From contig JAJLRJ010000002.1 of assembly GCA_024195265.1 (NCBI GenBank), positions 53,223,907-53,287,906 of the forward strand: a stretch of DNA of 64,000 nucleotides, given 5' to 3'. The position numbers were made by a program, and so were the translations under genes. Below the pieces are notes generated by a model. The model was not told where the DNA came from. It was given only the letters and a program-made list of their open reading frames with translations, and made no database searches. Positions 51,561 to 63,145 of the stretch are shown piece by piece (position 1 is the stretch's first letter; every line of letters begins with the position of its first letter). Source of the stretch: Dendrophyllia cribrosa. Lineage: Eukaryota; Cnidaria; Anthozoa; Scleractinia; Dendrophylliidae.

Positions 51561-52321
51561 CAGTCCAGACCTAGACGCGCTGTTTTACTCGATCGGTTAA
51601 CGTAGCTCAGACCTAGAGTATATTAACTGAGGTTTTAAAAAATAATATAGGCCTTTCTATTTGCGGACAATGAGAAATGTGAAATAAATGATGGCTTCTC
51701 TATGAAATCCTAACTTGAACAAGCAAAAAGCAAGCGGCCGCCTCTCACGACTGAGGGAACATTGTTTGTGTTGAGATAATTATTCGAATTTGAATCCGTT
51801 GGCCGGTGTCGTGGGAGTTCGTAGGAAGACATTTTGGAGCGCCATTTTTAGTTTACCGAATACCTTCTAGAAAATAGCGATTTGATACTATTTTCTCGCA
51901 TCGTATTAAATCCAAACTTTGCCAATCTTTTGTTTAGACACGAGGCTAACATTTCCAGGGTTAACCTTAGTTAGCAAGTACTTTCTTGAAGAGAAATACC
52001 ATCCTGAATATCAATGCCGTGTTTTTTCCATACTGAAATCAGCAAAAAAACGAATTTTAGAACGCGATTCGATAGTAGTTGTCCAAATCTCAGGGAAATA
52101 AAAAGGGTCTTAAATGATTCCTTAACACCTCTTCTGAAAAAGCCAGGGTGAACCTAACTGCCAAAGTACTTAGTTTATTGTTATGGAGTAAAACATACAC
52201 CTTGTTTCGCCATTTCCCCCCATTTTCTTCGTAATTTGGCTCTTTTGTCACACGGAAGCTTTCCAAATTTAGCGCTCTGGACCGTAAGAAGGTCCGGGTT
52301 ATGTCGCTGTATTCTCGGTGA

Positions 52322-52999
52322 TGACACTTTGTGATGCCAGTCATGGAGTAGCGTGCACCCCCAGGACTCTTTTGTGATGCCAGTCATGGAGTAGCGTGCC
52401 ACCCCCATGACACTTTGTGATGCCAGTCATGAAGTATCGTGCACCCCCCCAGGACACTTTGTGATGACAATCATGGAGTACCGTGCACCTCCAGGACACT
52501 TTGTGATGCCAGTTATGGAGTAGCGTACCACTCCCCAGGACACTTGGTGATGCCAGTCATAGAGTAGAGTGCACCCGCCCAAGACACTTTGTGATGCCAG
52601 TCATGGAATAGGGTGCCACCCCCAGGACACTTTGTGATGCCAGTCAAAGAGTAGCGTGCACCCCCAAGGACACTTTGTGATGCTAGTCATAGAGTAGCGT
52701 GCACCCGCCAAGGACATTTTGTGATGCCAGTCATGGAGTAGCGTGCACCCTCCGAGGACACTTTGTGATACAAGTCATGGAGTAGCATGTCACTCCCCGG
52801 GACACTTTGTGATGCCAGTCATGGAGTAGCGTGCACCCCTCAGGACACTTTGTGATGCCAGTCATGGAGTAGCGTGCACCCCTCCAGGACACTTTATGAT
52901 GCCAGTCATGGAGTTGCGTGCACCCCCAGGACACTTTGTGATGCCAGTCATGGAGTTGCGTGCACCCCCAGGACACTTTGTGATGCCAGTCATGGAGTA
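52322..52999. repeat. 42-bp minisatellite array 1
   Basis: About 16 copies of GGACACTTTGTGATGCCAGT followed by CATGGAGTAGCGTGCACCCCCA, period about 42 with small indels in the C-run. Open frames here are repeat artefacts. Confidence 0.9.
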
Positions 53000-54167
53000 G
53001 CGAGGCATCGCACGGAATGCCATTGTCTTTCGCGACATGTACTTACTGTGCCCAGTTTCTTGATGCGCAGCATAAATATTTGCATATACAGAACCAGTTG
53101 GTTGTACTTGCTCAACAGAATAAGCTTTGGGAATACTCTAGTCTCTTGTCAGATTCAACTGCTGTCAATTACACGGTTTAATGAGTGATGTAATTCCCAA
53201 GGTGTGATAAAGTAAACAATTGTGCTGTAATTAAAGCGGGCCGCGCTCTTTTCAAATCATTTTGTTAACAAATTCGTGTGCGGCAAGATTTTTTTTTTTT
53301 CAATCTTTATATTCGCAATGGTTAGAGCGCGATGGCAAAAATATTTTCCGCAGAACATGGTTTTCAGTTAAAAGCGTTGCCAAATAGCGAGCGCGATGCG
53401 CGGGTCACTCGCTTGTTCGTTACGCTTTTTTACTCGCGCTCTTTACAGAACTTTAATATGGCGGGTGACTGAAGAGGCTTGAAGACCGAATTTTTTTTCA
53501 AACTACCGCGTTTTAACAGTGTTTAGATCGTTTTAAAGTTATTTTAAGTGCGTCGAATGTCTATAAAAGACGTGATGTCTTATTCTTCTCGCTCTTTACG
53601 CAGCGTTTTGTCAACAAATTCGTGTGCTGCAAGATTTTCATTTTGACTCTTTAGATTTGCAATGGTCAGAGTACGATGGAAAAAACTTTTTTCGCAGAAC
53701 ATGGTTTTCAGTTAAAAGCGTTGCCAAATAGCGAGCGTGAATCACGGGTCACTCGCTTGTACGCTGCGCATTGTTTCTCGTGCTGTTTACAAAGCGTTTT
53801 GCAGTCCAGATCTAGACGCGCTCTTTTACTCGATCGGTTAACGTAGTTCAGACCTAGAGTATATTAACTGAGGTTTTAAAAAATAATATAGGCCTTTCTA
53901 TTTGCCGGACAATGAGAAATGTGAAATAAATGATGGCTTCTCTTTGAAATCCTACTTGAACAAGCAAAAAGCAAGCGGCCGCCTCTCACGACTGAGGGAA
54001 CATTGTTTGTGTTGAGATAATTATTCAAATTTAAATCCGTTTGCCGGTCTCGTGGAAGTTCGTAGGAAGACATTTTGGAGCGCTATTTTTAGTTTACGGA
54101 ACACCTTCTAGAAAATAGCGCTTTGATACTATTTCCACGCATCGTATTAAATCCAGACTTCGCCAAT

Positions 54168-54390
54168 GTTTCATTCATTCATTCATTCTTTATTTGCCAT
54201 ATATACAACATTTTACAGAGCAAGATGGAAACAATAAAGGATAAGAGAAAAAAGTGAATGGCGAGGAGACCTGAAAGAAACCACGAGGCTTATAATGAGT
54301 CAGGTCTCCTCACTTAAAAATAAACAAGTCTTAATATAATAATTACAATATGGGCTTATGACAGCTAAATTTGACCATGGATTTTCTCTT

Positions 54391-54422
<32 letters not shown>

Positions 54423-54568
54423 GCACATTAATTTTAATTTAACAATCTACTTTGAGCCATACACACACACACATATTAATTTTAATTTAACAATCTAATT
54501 TAAGCCATACAGAAGCTAATACGTACTAAGAAGGAATTCTTTAAGCTTTCTTTTAAAAGAGGTGGTTT
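54168..54568 (-). mobile_element. LINE 3'-end insertion with (CATT)n tail in unit B
   Basis: Inserted between CGCCAATGTTT and GTTTAGACACGAGG; unit A reads straight through this point. It begins (CATT)4-5 and contains CTTTATTTGCCATATATACA. Microsatellites (TC)n(AC)n lie at 54385-54422. Read on the minus strand, the GAAT-repeat tail is typical of L2/CR1-type LINEs. GTTT on both sides may be the target duplication. Confidence 0.6.
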
Positions 54569-54957
54569 AGACACGAGGCTAACATTTCTAGGGTGAACCT
54601 TAAATAGCAAGTCCTTTCTTGAAGAGAAAGACCATCCTGAATATCAATGCCGTGTTTTTTCCATACTGAAATCAGCGAAAAAACCGAATTTTAGAACACG
54701 ATTCGAGAGCACACTGTAGTTGTCCAAATCTCAGGGAAATAAAAAGGGTCTTAAATGATTCCTTAACACCTCTTCTGAAAAAGCCAGGGTGAACCTAACC
54801 GCCAAATTATTTAGTTTTTTGTTATGGAGTAAAACATCACCTTGTTTCCCATTTCCCCCCAATTTCTTTGTAATTTGGCTCTTTTATCAGACGGAAGCTT
54901 TTCAAAATTACCGCTCTGGACCGTAAGAAGGTCCCGGATATGTCGCTGTATTTTCGG

Positions 54958-55580
54958 CGATGACACTTTGTGATGCCAGTCATGGAGTAGCGTGCACCAC
55001 CAAGTACACTTTGTGATGCCAGTCATTTAGTAGCGTGCCACCCCCAGGACACTTTGTGATGGCAGTCATGGAGTAGCGTGCACCCCACGAGGACACTTTG
55101 TGATGCCAGTCATGGAGTAGCGTGCCACCCCCTTGGAGACTTTGTGATGCCAGTCATGGAGTAGCCTGCAACCCCCCCAGGACACTTTGTGACGCCAGTC
55201 ATAGAGTACCGTGCACCCGCCCAGGACACTTTGTGATGGCAGTCATGGAGTAGCGTGCATCCCCCGAGGACACTTTGTGATGCCAGTCATGGAGTAACGT
55301 GCAACCCCCTAGGACACTTTGTGATGCCAGTCATGGAGTAGCATGCCACCCCCCAGGACACTTTGTGATACCTGTCATGGAGTAGCGTGCAACCCCCTAG
55401 GACACTTTGTGATGCCAGTCATGGAGTAACGTGCAACCCCCTAGGACACTTTGTGATGCCAGTCATGAAGTAGCGTGCCACCCCCCAGGACACTTTGTGA
55501 TGCCAGTCATGGAGTAGCGTACCTGGGGTACGTCCCCAGGACCCCCCAGGACACTTTGTGATGCCAGTCATAGAGTAGCT
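54958..55580. repeat. 42-bp minisatellite array 2
   Basis: About 14 copies of the same unit as array 1, with variants GTGCAACCCCCTAGGACACT. It ends abruptly at 55580 at the boundary with unrelated sequence. Confidence 0.9.
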
Positions 55581-55636
55581 ACCCTGGCTGCCAGAGGTTT
55601 TTCTTGCGCGGTTTCCGGTGTCGGTTATGTCTCTAT

Positions 55637-56478
55637 TAGGGGTTGACACATACACCACTTTCATAATGGCGGCCGATTTATTTATTCTTTTATATGTATG
55701 TTAATTAGCCTCACTGGCCTCGTTTTAGAGTAAAAATTCTTTTGAATTTTGCACACCCCAACGAGGCCAGAAAGGCTAATTAACATACATATAAAAGAAT
55801 AAATAAATCGGCCGCCATTATGAAAGTGGTGTATTATGCTCCTAAAATCGAGTATTATGCTTTTTGGCATTGCCCTCAAAACGGGTCTTTCTGCATGTAC
55901 CGGTATCCATGAACCACTCATTGTCTTCTATTGTTTGTGAGGTATTGTATTTTTGGTCTTGTTTTGCATTTGTATTGTTGTCGTTCTTTGTTCCTTTTGT
56001 TTTACGTAATATGCGCTCCGGTACATGCAGAATCTACCCTTAAAACGGGCTATTACGTCCCAAATTATGCTCGACTGTTGCTATTATGCTCGTAATTATG
56101 CCGTAAAAAGTTTTCCCGGACCCCCGTTTCATAATAAATTAGTAACATAATATGAACATTTAATCCAAAGGATTTCGAGTAAAGTAGGAAAGTAAATACA
56201 TGTAACGTAATTTGGGCACTAAACTTATTACTACTTATTAATTAATACTTATTAATACTTATTTCAGTTTTGGGCACTAAACTTATTACCCCGTGATTGA
56301 AATTTGTAGTTTTTACTTAATAAACGGACAATAGTAGCTCTAAAAAAAGAAATATCTGTTATGTCGCAAAATGGCACTATTATGCCGGCAAAATATCACT
56401 ATTATGCCGGCATTATGCTCGATGCTCCACCTATAGTATTATGCTCGAAATTATGCCGGCATAGTGTGTCAACCCCTA
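55637..56478. mobile_element. TAGGGGTTGACACA element with a long palindrome at its left edge
   Basis: TAGGGGTTGACACA (55637-55650) is inverted at 56465-56478. Directly inside the left end is a near-perfect hairpin (left arm about 55650-55723, right arm 55760-55833; ATACACCACTTTCATAATGG inverted). The interior has repeated ATTATGCTCG and ATTATGCCGGCA units. No transposase. Confidence 0.7.
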
Positions 56479-56744
56479 GTGTCTATTGTGACCCGCGCGA
56501 AAAACCTCTGGAGCAGAGCGCTATTGCTTTGATAGCGCCGAGCCAATGACAAGCCTGTTTAAATCGATCTCGTCCAGAATTTGGACGAGACAGCCGACTG
56601 GCTCCTAATGACCTCCCATGGGCTTTCTAATGTAACCGACTCTGTGATTGGTTTACAAGAATAGAGTACACTGCGGGAAAGAAGCCTGTGAAATGAGAAA
56701 TTATTTCTATGTTATGAGGTGTTGAAATGTCGGTTGTTATTCAG

Positions 56745-56824
56745 ATACTAAAAGATTTAAGAAGGCTCTGGAGGAAGTCATAACAAAGGTTCTTGAAACC
56801 TTCGACGGTGTCGATATTTTTTAA
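56745..56824 (+). pseudogene. Possible orphan terminal exon
   Basis: After a TGTTATTCAG acceptor-like site the frame reads TKRFKKALEEVITKVLETF then DGVDIF and TAA. It has amphipathic, coding-like composition but no partner exons were found nearby. It could be the last exon of a lost or TE-carried gene, or chance. Confidence 0.25.
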
Positions 56825-56883
56825 GCGCCGAGCAAACGGATGGATCATTTGCAATTTTATATGCCGCAAGGATGTCTATTTTA

Positions 56884-57098
56884 CAGTGCTGCTACTGTTA
56901 CCGGGGCCACCTTGACAAAGTTAACCAATCACAAAGCAGAACGGGGACAATAGATTCCAACATTTTAAAGTTAAAATTTCATTGTTCTGTACTCGACATT
57001 TCATTATTCAAGTCGCAAATTTTGGAATCTATTGTTTCCGTTCTGTTTTGTGATTGGTTTACTTTGTCTAGGTGGCCCCGGTAACAGTAACAGCACTG
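56884..57098. mobile_element. Tc1/mariner-type MITE, 215 bp, copy 2
   Basis: Same termini and length as 19150-19364, with TA on both sides (56882-56883 and 57099-57100). It abuts and is read into by the ZAD-like frame on the minus strand. Confidence 0.75.
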
Positions 57099-57531
57099 TA
57101 AGTGTCTCGCGAGTACGGGTATCGCCAGCCGACGAACGAGACTTCTTTATTCCTTCACCAGGCGAGCTGGAACATCGCTTTGATCGCGTGCTATCCACTT
57201 CAGTTTTCCAGCGGGCCACATTTCCCTTGCAATGTTCTTTCAAAGTGGTTAGTTCTTTGATAGTCGCTTCGTATTTTTCAATTCGGCGGTAGCACTTTTT
57301 GCATAACACATGCGGCCCGACAGAGAGATTGTCTTCTTGGGCGTCGAAAATCACCGAAATACATCCGAAAATGTTCAGTTTTTTTGCGTTTTGGTTAATT
57401 AGGCTGTAGTAGCCACCACTGGAAATGACATTCACTTCGTACAAACGGCACGACAGCGAAAACTTTGATTTTGGAACCGTTTTCACGGGAGTCGGAAAGC
57501 GATAAACAAACCCCGTCATTTGGCAGGCCAT
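57099..57531 (-). pseudogene. ZAD-like cysteine-rich exon, damaged
   Basis: The minus-strand frame starts MACQMTGFVYRFPTPVKTVP and has a spaced Cys pattern, LSCRLY ... GPHVLCKKCYRRIEKYEATI. This resembles the zinc-finger-associated domain (CxxC ... CxxC). The second Cys of the first pair is Tyr here (CRLY), so zinc binding would be impaired. A basic, Ser-rich tail (KRCSSSPGEGIKKSRSS) follows. The frame then runs into the MITE at 57098, which replaces whatever came next. No further exons were found. The ZAD resemblance is by pattern only. Confidence 0.4.
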
Positions 57532-57799
57532 TTGGCACCTTGTAATTAGCTCCTGTCAAAGCTGTCATATCTTCACGTGCCAGCACGTGCCAGCGCATGT
57601 GAACACAGTGGGAGATCTTCGCTGTGATTGGTTTAGATATAATTAGATGAAAACGATCAAAGTTCACCGAGAACGGTAAATCAAACCGCTTTGGGCCAGA
57701 GGTTTTCTCGCGGCTTCGCCACTCGTTGATCGGCCTTCGGCCGGCAAGTCACGAAGCTCGCCGCGAGAATACCTCTTGTACCCATTGTACCCTTTTGCA

Positions 57800-58005
57800 T
57801 AGATTTTGGCGATTTTATTCCTTCGTTTTCTCCCGACATTTAATGGTCAGTTTGAGAAGCTATATCAAACACTCAAAAGAGTGTTTCATCAGATATCCAA
57901 ACACCTCGAAGTGGGCTATAAAAACTCGGCCGGCCTCGTTTTTCAACCCACTTTTTGGTGTTTGGATATCCTGATGAAACACTCTCCTTGCGTTTGATAT
58001 GAGGG
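57800..58005. repeat. Dispersed MITE-like repeat (GTTTGAGAAGCTATATCAAA family)
   Basis: AAACACTCAAAAGAGTGTTT, GGTGTTTGGATATC and its inverse GATATCCAAACACC. Fragments of the same family lie at 8400-8490, 10980-11170 and 13130-13340. Confidence 0.6.
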
Positions 58006-58293
58006 AGCACGTTTTAACGCAGCTTCATTATCTGAAAGTACTTCTACTGCTGTAAAAGTGCCCGGGCTAAATGACAGATAGATTCGATCAGCAAATTAAA
58101 ACTATGCAAATGAAAAGGTAATCATCGGAAATATATAACAACATTTATACAACTTTAGCTTAGTCATCATCTTTAAATTCGGACTTTTGAATAATTTCTA
58201 AATAGAGTAGCAATTCTTCACAACTTTCCTACCACTTGACTTTGTTTATAGTTACATATTATCAACTGAGGAGAGCAAATTTGAAATAAAAAT

Positions 58294-58730
58294 AAAGCAC
58301 GTTTCAACGCAGCTTCGTTATCAAAAGTACTTTTACTTCTATAAAAGTGCCTGGCGCAATACACCGAATGCAAATATGTTTGGACAGGTTCTCAAGAAAA
58401 GAAAAGCAATTGAATAATGATAAAGATCAGGTCAAAACAAGTCATTGTGTGCATTTTCAAGGCCATAGTCTTATTTTAGGAGAAGTTTTTGGCAATCAAA
58501 TTTTGGAAAAAACATGAAAGCGAGGCTAGTCAGGATAGAATGTCTTTTCTCATTCAAATGCTTAAAATTTCAGTGAGCCATAACTTTGCAACCGTTAAAC
58601 CAAAAACACTCACACTTTGCAAGATGATACACTTAGCAGCACTTGTTTATGTGATATCATTAATTTCTCTGAAAACTTGGCCAAACAAAAAATTGCCTGG
58701 CGGCCATATTTGCATTCGGTGTATGAACGA
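58294..58730. repeat. Foldback and direct-repeat region
   Basis: ACACCGAATGCAAATATG (58360) is inverted at about 58708-58725. GCACGTTT(C)AACGCAGCTTC is directly repeated at 58007 and 58297. No gene seen. Confidence 0.5.
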
Positions 58731-58739
58731 CAGATAAGT

Positions 58740-60340
58740 TTTACTTGTACGCGGTGAAGAGAAATAAATTTGGTCTTGATTCATACTCAAAGTGTCGTGA
58801 ATTGTAACGGTTTATTTTAGCCCTAGCCTGCACAATAGGCGCTTCTGTGGTGCGCTAGCGCGAAGAAACGAGCGCGAGCCACGCAATGGAGAGAAGAAAA
58901 ATGCCAGTTGTCCAGGCTACTTTAGCTCGGGCTATCGATATGTGGTTCTTCTTATTAAATTAGATATTACTTACCTCATACACCGTATTTATCACAAGCA
59001 GTCTTAAAAGGAGAATAAACTTACGAATCGTGGGTCTCAACGCAAGTAATTATGAACGGAACCATTTCCTTGTTAGAGAGACGCTGACATGATGAGGTCC
59101 ATTCGCAGTGTTGACCTGTGCAGTATCGATTGTACAATTCTTGCACTTAATCCTCATTGTATGCCTGACATATTTCTTTCTTCCCATGCACTTGCCACAA
59201 AATCCTGACGAACTTTGCTTTGATCAATGACGAGTTTCGACAGAGCAGCAAACTAAAAGATCGTTAAGAAAATTCAAATATCGTCTTGGTATGATTTGCG
59301 CATGGGTGAATGAAAAGTTTAATCATTTCATTAATTCACTACGGCGAAACTCATGAATAACAATCATATTCAGCAAAAAATATTCACATTGAAGTGTGTT
59401 TTAAATATTTTCACTCATTATAATAATGTAAAACAATGCGAAGGCCGGAACGTGCGAGAAAAAAATTGAAAACAAAACAGGTTATGCTCCATAACGTGCG
59501 GAAAAATTGAAACATTTAGTTTAAAACGTTTTTTTTAAAATTGCTATATTTGTTTTTTTATTTTCGCATTTGGTTTGACGGTTTTTTTTCTGTGAATACA
59601 GTTAACCCTCTCATGGCAGACACCTCTCTAATGATAATCTATTTGTCCAAGACAAAAGTTTCCTTAATGAAGGAGAATTTGAGTAGTGTCGCATAATAAA
59701 CTACATGTAGCCTTATTTTGCGAGGCGCCATGCTAGTCCTCAAAACAAAACAGCTACGTGATATCCAGGTCCAATGAAATTAGAGGTTCCGAAGAGGTGC
59801 ATGCCTTCTGTATTTTGTCCGATTATTTGGTAGCCGATTAACACTAATCCAGGATTAGAGTTAGCTTTGAATTCAGTTGAATAACTAATCGATGGAAAGT
59901 TTTCCATAGTTTACCTGATCTTCAGTTTCAACTTTAACTTGTCTTCACGTCTAGCTAAAAATATGCTTTTAACCCGCGATGCCTCGTCCGTACATTGATG
60001 ATCTTAGATGGCGGGCCATATGGATAAAAGAGTTTTCACATAGCGTGGATGATTAACCACAATAGCTTTCGGGATTGTCGGGTGCACTTTTACGCTTTTT
60101 TCCGACAACCTTTCTCGAAACAGCTGTACACACTAGCCTTTTTGGCGAGTGTATATGCTAAGAAATATTAAGTCAAGAATACTTTACTTTAGATTGTTTA
60201 GCGTAAGAAAGCATTGCATAATATATTTTGCCCATGCCTTTGTAACATTTTACCACTGAAGGTCTTCTGAAGATCTCCGACAATTTTCCTGTCCCGTTAG
60301 AGGTTTCCGCCCAAACTAAATGCAGAACATGGAATCGAAG
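58740..60340. other. No gene seen
   Basis: Mixed AT-rich sequence. A fragment resembling the other GTTAGC/GGATTA repeats (59840-59960) has a partner at 9965-10060. No extended frames, RNA genes or splice-linked exons recognised. Confidence 0.4.
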
Positions 60341-60349
60341 TAAAAACGT

Positions 60350-62000
60350 GTCTGCTTTTAATAAGTCGAAGTGAATGTGTTCGTGAACTCGCTAAGCATG
60401 TCGGGATATTCAGTGGCCATAGCGTAATGGAGTTCGCGCCCAAAGCATGTCGGGACATTAAATGGCAAAACGAAACCGAGGTTGTAGCCTGCGTAGCAGG
60501 CGTCGGGGAGAAGGGAACTGGGGAGAGAGGGAAAGGACGCCTGCAATAAAGACCCCCATTTGTTCATTTCTGCGGACGCTGGCGGCCGCAAATTCTGATT
60601 AGCTAATTCGCGCTGGGCGGTAAACAAAGTAAATTTTCGCGTGAAGTCATCCATGCGTAAAAGCGCGTGCCAGTTTCTGATTGGTGAACGTCTTGACAGT
60701 TGACGTAATTCGATTACAAGGAAATCGGTGGGCGTAATGCGAATAGCCCGGTTCTTATAGCAGGCGTTCCTTCCCTTCTCCCGTTTTCCTTATTCGCGCC
60801 CCCTCTCCCCTCCCCGTTTACGCCTGCCACGCAGGCTACGGAGGTTGCCGCCCAAGCTACATGCAGAAGATGGTATCGAAGTGAAAACGTGTTCGTGGGT
60901 TCGAAGAAAATGTGTGCGTTACGTCGAAGTGAATGTGTTCGTGATGTCGCCAGGCATGTCGGGACATTCAATCGAAGTGATATGTTCGTGAAGTCGCAAA
61001 GCATGTCGGGACATTATATGGCCAATGCGGGAAGGACTTCCCGCACAAAGCATGTTGGGAAATTCGATGGCAAAAACGAAACAGTCTTCCCTTCCAAACT
61101 AACTACAGAGAATAGTATCGAAGAAAAAAAATATAAAATAATAAAATTATTATTATATTCTATATATTATTCGAAGTAGGGCAATAAATTTTGGCTTGAG
61201 TGAAAAATCGTAAACCGAGTCAGTTATCAGTGTTTTCATTTGTAGAAAACAAGCAATGGAAAACAAGCAATGTTTCCTTTGTTTCGTCCAACATGGAGGA
61301 CAGTTTTGAAAATGTGGACGAGATTATACCGTAGTAGTACCTCGCGAGGTTGTCCTAAAACTCCGGAAAATCGGAACAACCGGAAAATACCGTTACATTC
61401 GACCATTCCTGCTCGTGTTCGTGATATCGAAGTAAATGTGTGCGTTACGTCGAAGTGAATGAGTTCGTGAATTAAGTCACCAAGCATGTCGGGACAATTA
61501 ATGGCCATAGCCTAACAGAGTCCCTGCCCAAAGTAGTCGGGAAATTTAATGACAAAACGAAACGGAGGCTTCCGCCCAAACTACATACAGCTATTCCAAT
61601 TAACGTTGTCGGGTGAAAGCTCAAAGCTCAAAGCTCAAAGCCTACAAGTCAAGACCGAACGAGTAAACCGAGCGCCTGTTCCAGGCATGAAGATAGTTGG
61701 GAGCGGCGAAACGAAAAGAAACGGCGCGAATGAGCGATGCGATGAGCGGGAAAAACGTTTCTTTTCCGCCGCTCCCACCTATCTTGGCTTGTAGCTTCGA
61801 GCTTTCATCCGACAACGTTAATTGAAATAACTGTACACAACATGGTATCGAAGTGAAAACGTGTTCGTGGGTTCGAAGAAAATGTGTGCGTTACGTCGAT
61901 TACGAGATTATACCGTAGTAGTACCTCGCGAGGTTGTCCTAAAACTCGGAACAACCGGAAAATACCGTTCCATTCGACCATTCCTGCTCGGCCCAGTTTC
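60350..62000. repeat. Cluster of CATGTCGGGACATT modules and a foldback
   Basis: Modules with CGAAGTGAATGTGTTCGTGA, AAGCATGTCGGGACATT and GGTTCGAAGAAAATGTGTGC recur at 60360-60480, 60870-61090, 61430-61560 and 61850-61900. A ~95-bp block (ATTATACCGTAGTAGTACCT, CGCGAGGTTGTCCTAAAACT) is duplicated at 61322 and 61906. 61600-61825 is a foldback (TTAACGTTGTCGGGTGAAAG inverted as CTTTCATCCGACAACGTTAA). Confidence 0.65.
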
Positions 62001-63069
62001 TCCGAGCCGGAATCGAACGTGTCCGCATAGTCATGATGGCGTCTCAATGTCAGTGCACGGCGTGTTTGTTTTTCACCGAAAGTTTACGGCTCTTACTCGA
62101 GCATGATTGCTCACGTAACATAGCTAGTACAACAGCAGAAATGGCCACAGCTAGGACTGGTAATTAGTAGCACAGAAATGCTTATAAGCTTATGTATTAA
62201 ACGAATGTTATAAGTCACGAGCACAAAGTAGTCGCCGACTCGATTTTTAAAAATTCCTTCGCATGTAGCAGCTAGTTGCACTGAGAAAAATAATATCATT
62301 GTTCTCGCTGAAAATATCGTTCGTTTTAACGTCGTCGAACAACTCCAAAGCAAGTAAAAGAGGCAACGAGTCCGCCATTTGTTTTGCTTTGGTTTATTTT
62401 GTATTTTCGCGCGAAACTTGGAACGTGTTGGCCTGGAACAACCAACCGGAAAATACTGTTCCATTCGTCACACGGAATACCCCCGGAATTTCAAACCGGA
62501 ATTTTTGGTCGAATGGAAAGCGCCCCGGTTTTTCACGCGCCCGTGGCGAAATAATCAAAGTTGCTGTTACATCATTAACACACGGCAGAGTCTTGAAACG
62601 AGTAGGAGTAGCCAATCAGCAACCTAATACAGATTCTGTCGATCTCGCATGGAAATGAGGTTGTGTATTCGAGTGACCAGAGGTCCGTCTCGCGAGCTTC
62701 TTATAACCGTTTATGCGGTTAATTTCACTCATGATGTTCAGAGAACGTACCTCTGGATCCAGGGTGAGTCCAGTGCCGCGAAATTTTAATGTTGTTTACT
62801 GGTGAGTCAAATAATATTTCCACTTTGTTTTGATTTGATCTGGACCACTTGACCTTTTCGTTTGCGCTCAATTATCACCTACTCAAGAATTGATTTTTAT
62901 TAGGAAAAAGAGCGATAAAAGCTCATAAAAACACTAGATTCTGTTTTGTTTGCCACAGCAAGAAAAGGGTATACGCAATAAGCTAAATTTATTTGAACTG
63001 TGTTTACTTGTGCTTGCGTGACTCACTTGTCTTTGAAGAAAATTCATGACAATTGCCTGCGCGTCTCCC

Positions 63070-63145
63070 ACGCAGCCGGGTTGTCTCGTCACGCAACGCT
63101 CCTCCCCGTGACGAGACAAATAACGGCTGCGTGGGAGACTAATTG
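63070..63145. repeat. Compact hairpin MITE
   Basis: GTCTCCCACGCAGCCG at the left is inverted at the right as CGGCTGCGTGGGAGAC; inner arms are GTCTCGTCACG/CGTGACGAGAC around a CAACGCTCCTCCC loop. Total about 75 bp, almost fully self-complementary. Confidence 0.75.

Larger units (their letters stand above)
50041..52999. repeat. Large duplicated unit A (~3 kb)
   Basis: Begins CGGAATGCCATTGTCTTTCG and ends in a 42-bp minisatellite. It is collinear with unit B (53007-55580): shared blocks include TTGATGCGCAGAATAATTA-like sequence, GATCGGTTAACGTAG, GCAAGCGGCCGCCTCTCACG and CACGAGGCTAACATTTC. Unit A has one more 347-bp internal repeat and carries a TTAA MITE that B lacks. Confidence 0.8.
53007..55580. 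repeat. Large duplicated unit B (~2.6 kb)
   Basis: Collinear partner of unit A in direct orientation and directly adjacent, ending in its own minisatellite. It carries an insertion at about 54168-54568 that A lacks. Confidence 0.8.

Noticed and set aside
52731..53188. Repetitive frames encoding Trp-His or Ser-His-Gly repeats
   Set aside because: They are translations of the 42-bp minisatellite on either strand and break with its indels.
52322..55580. Possible CRISPR-like array
   Set aside because: Repeats are directly contiguous with a 42-bp period and no unique spacers, in a eukaryotic genome; it is a minisatellite.
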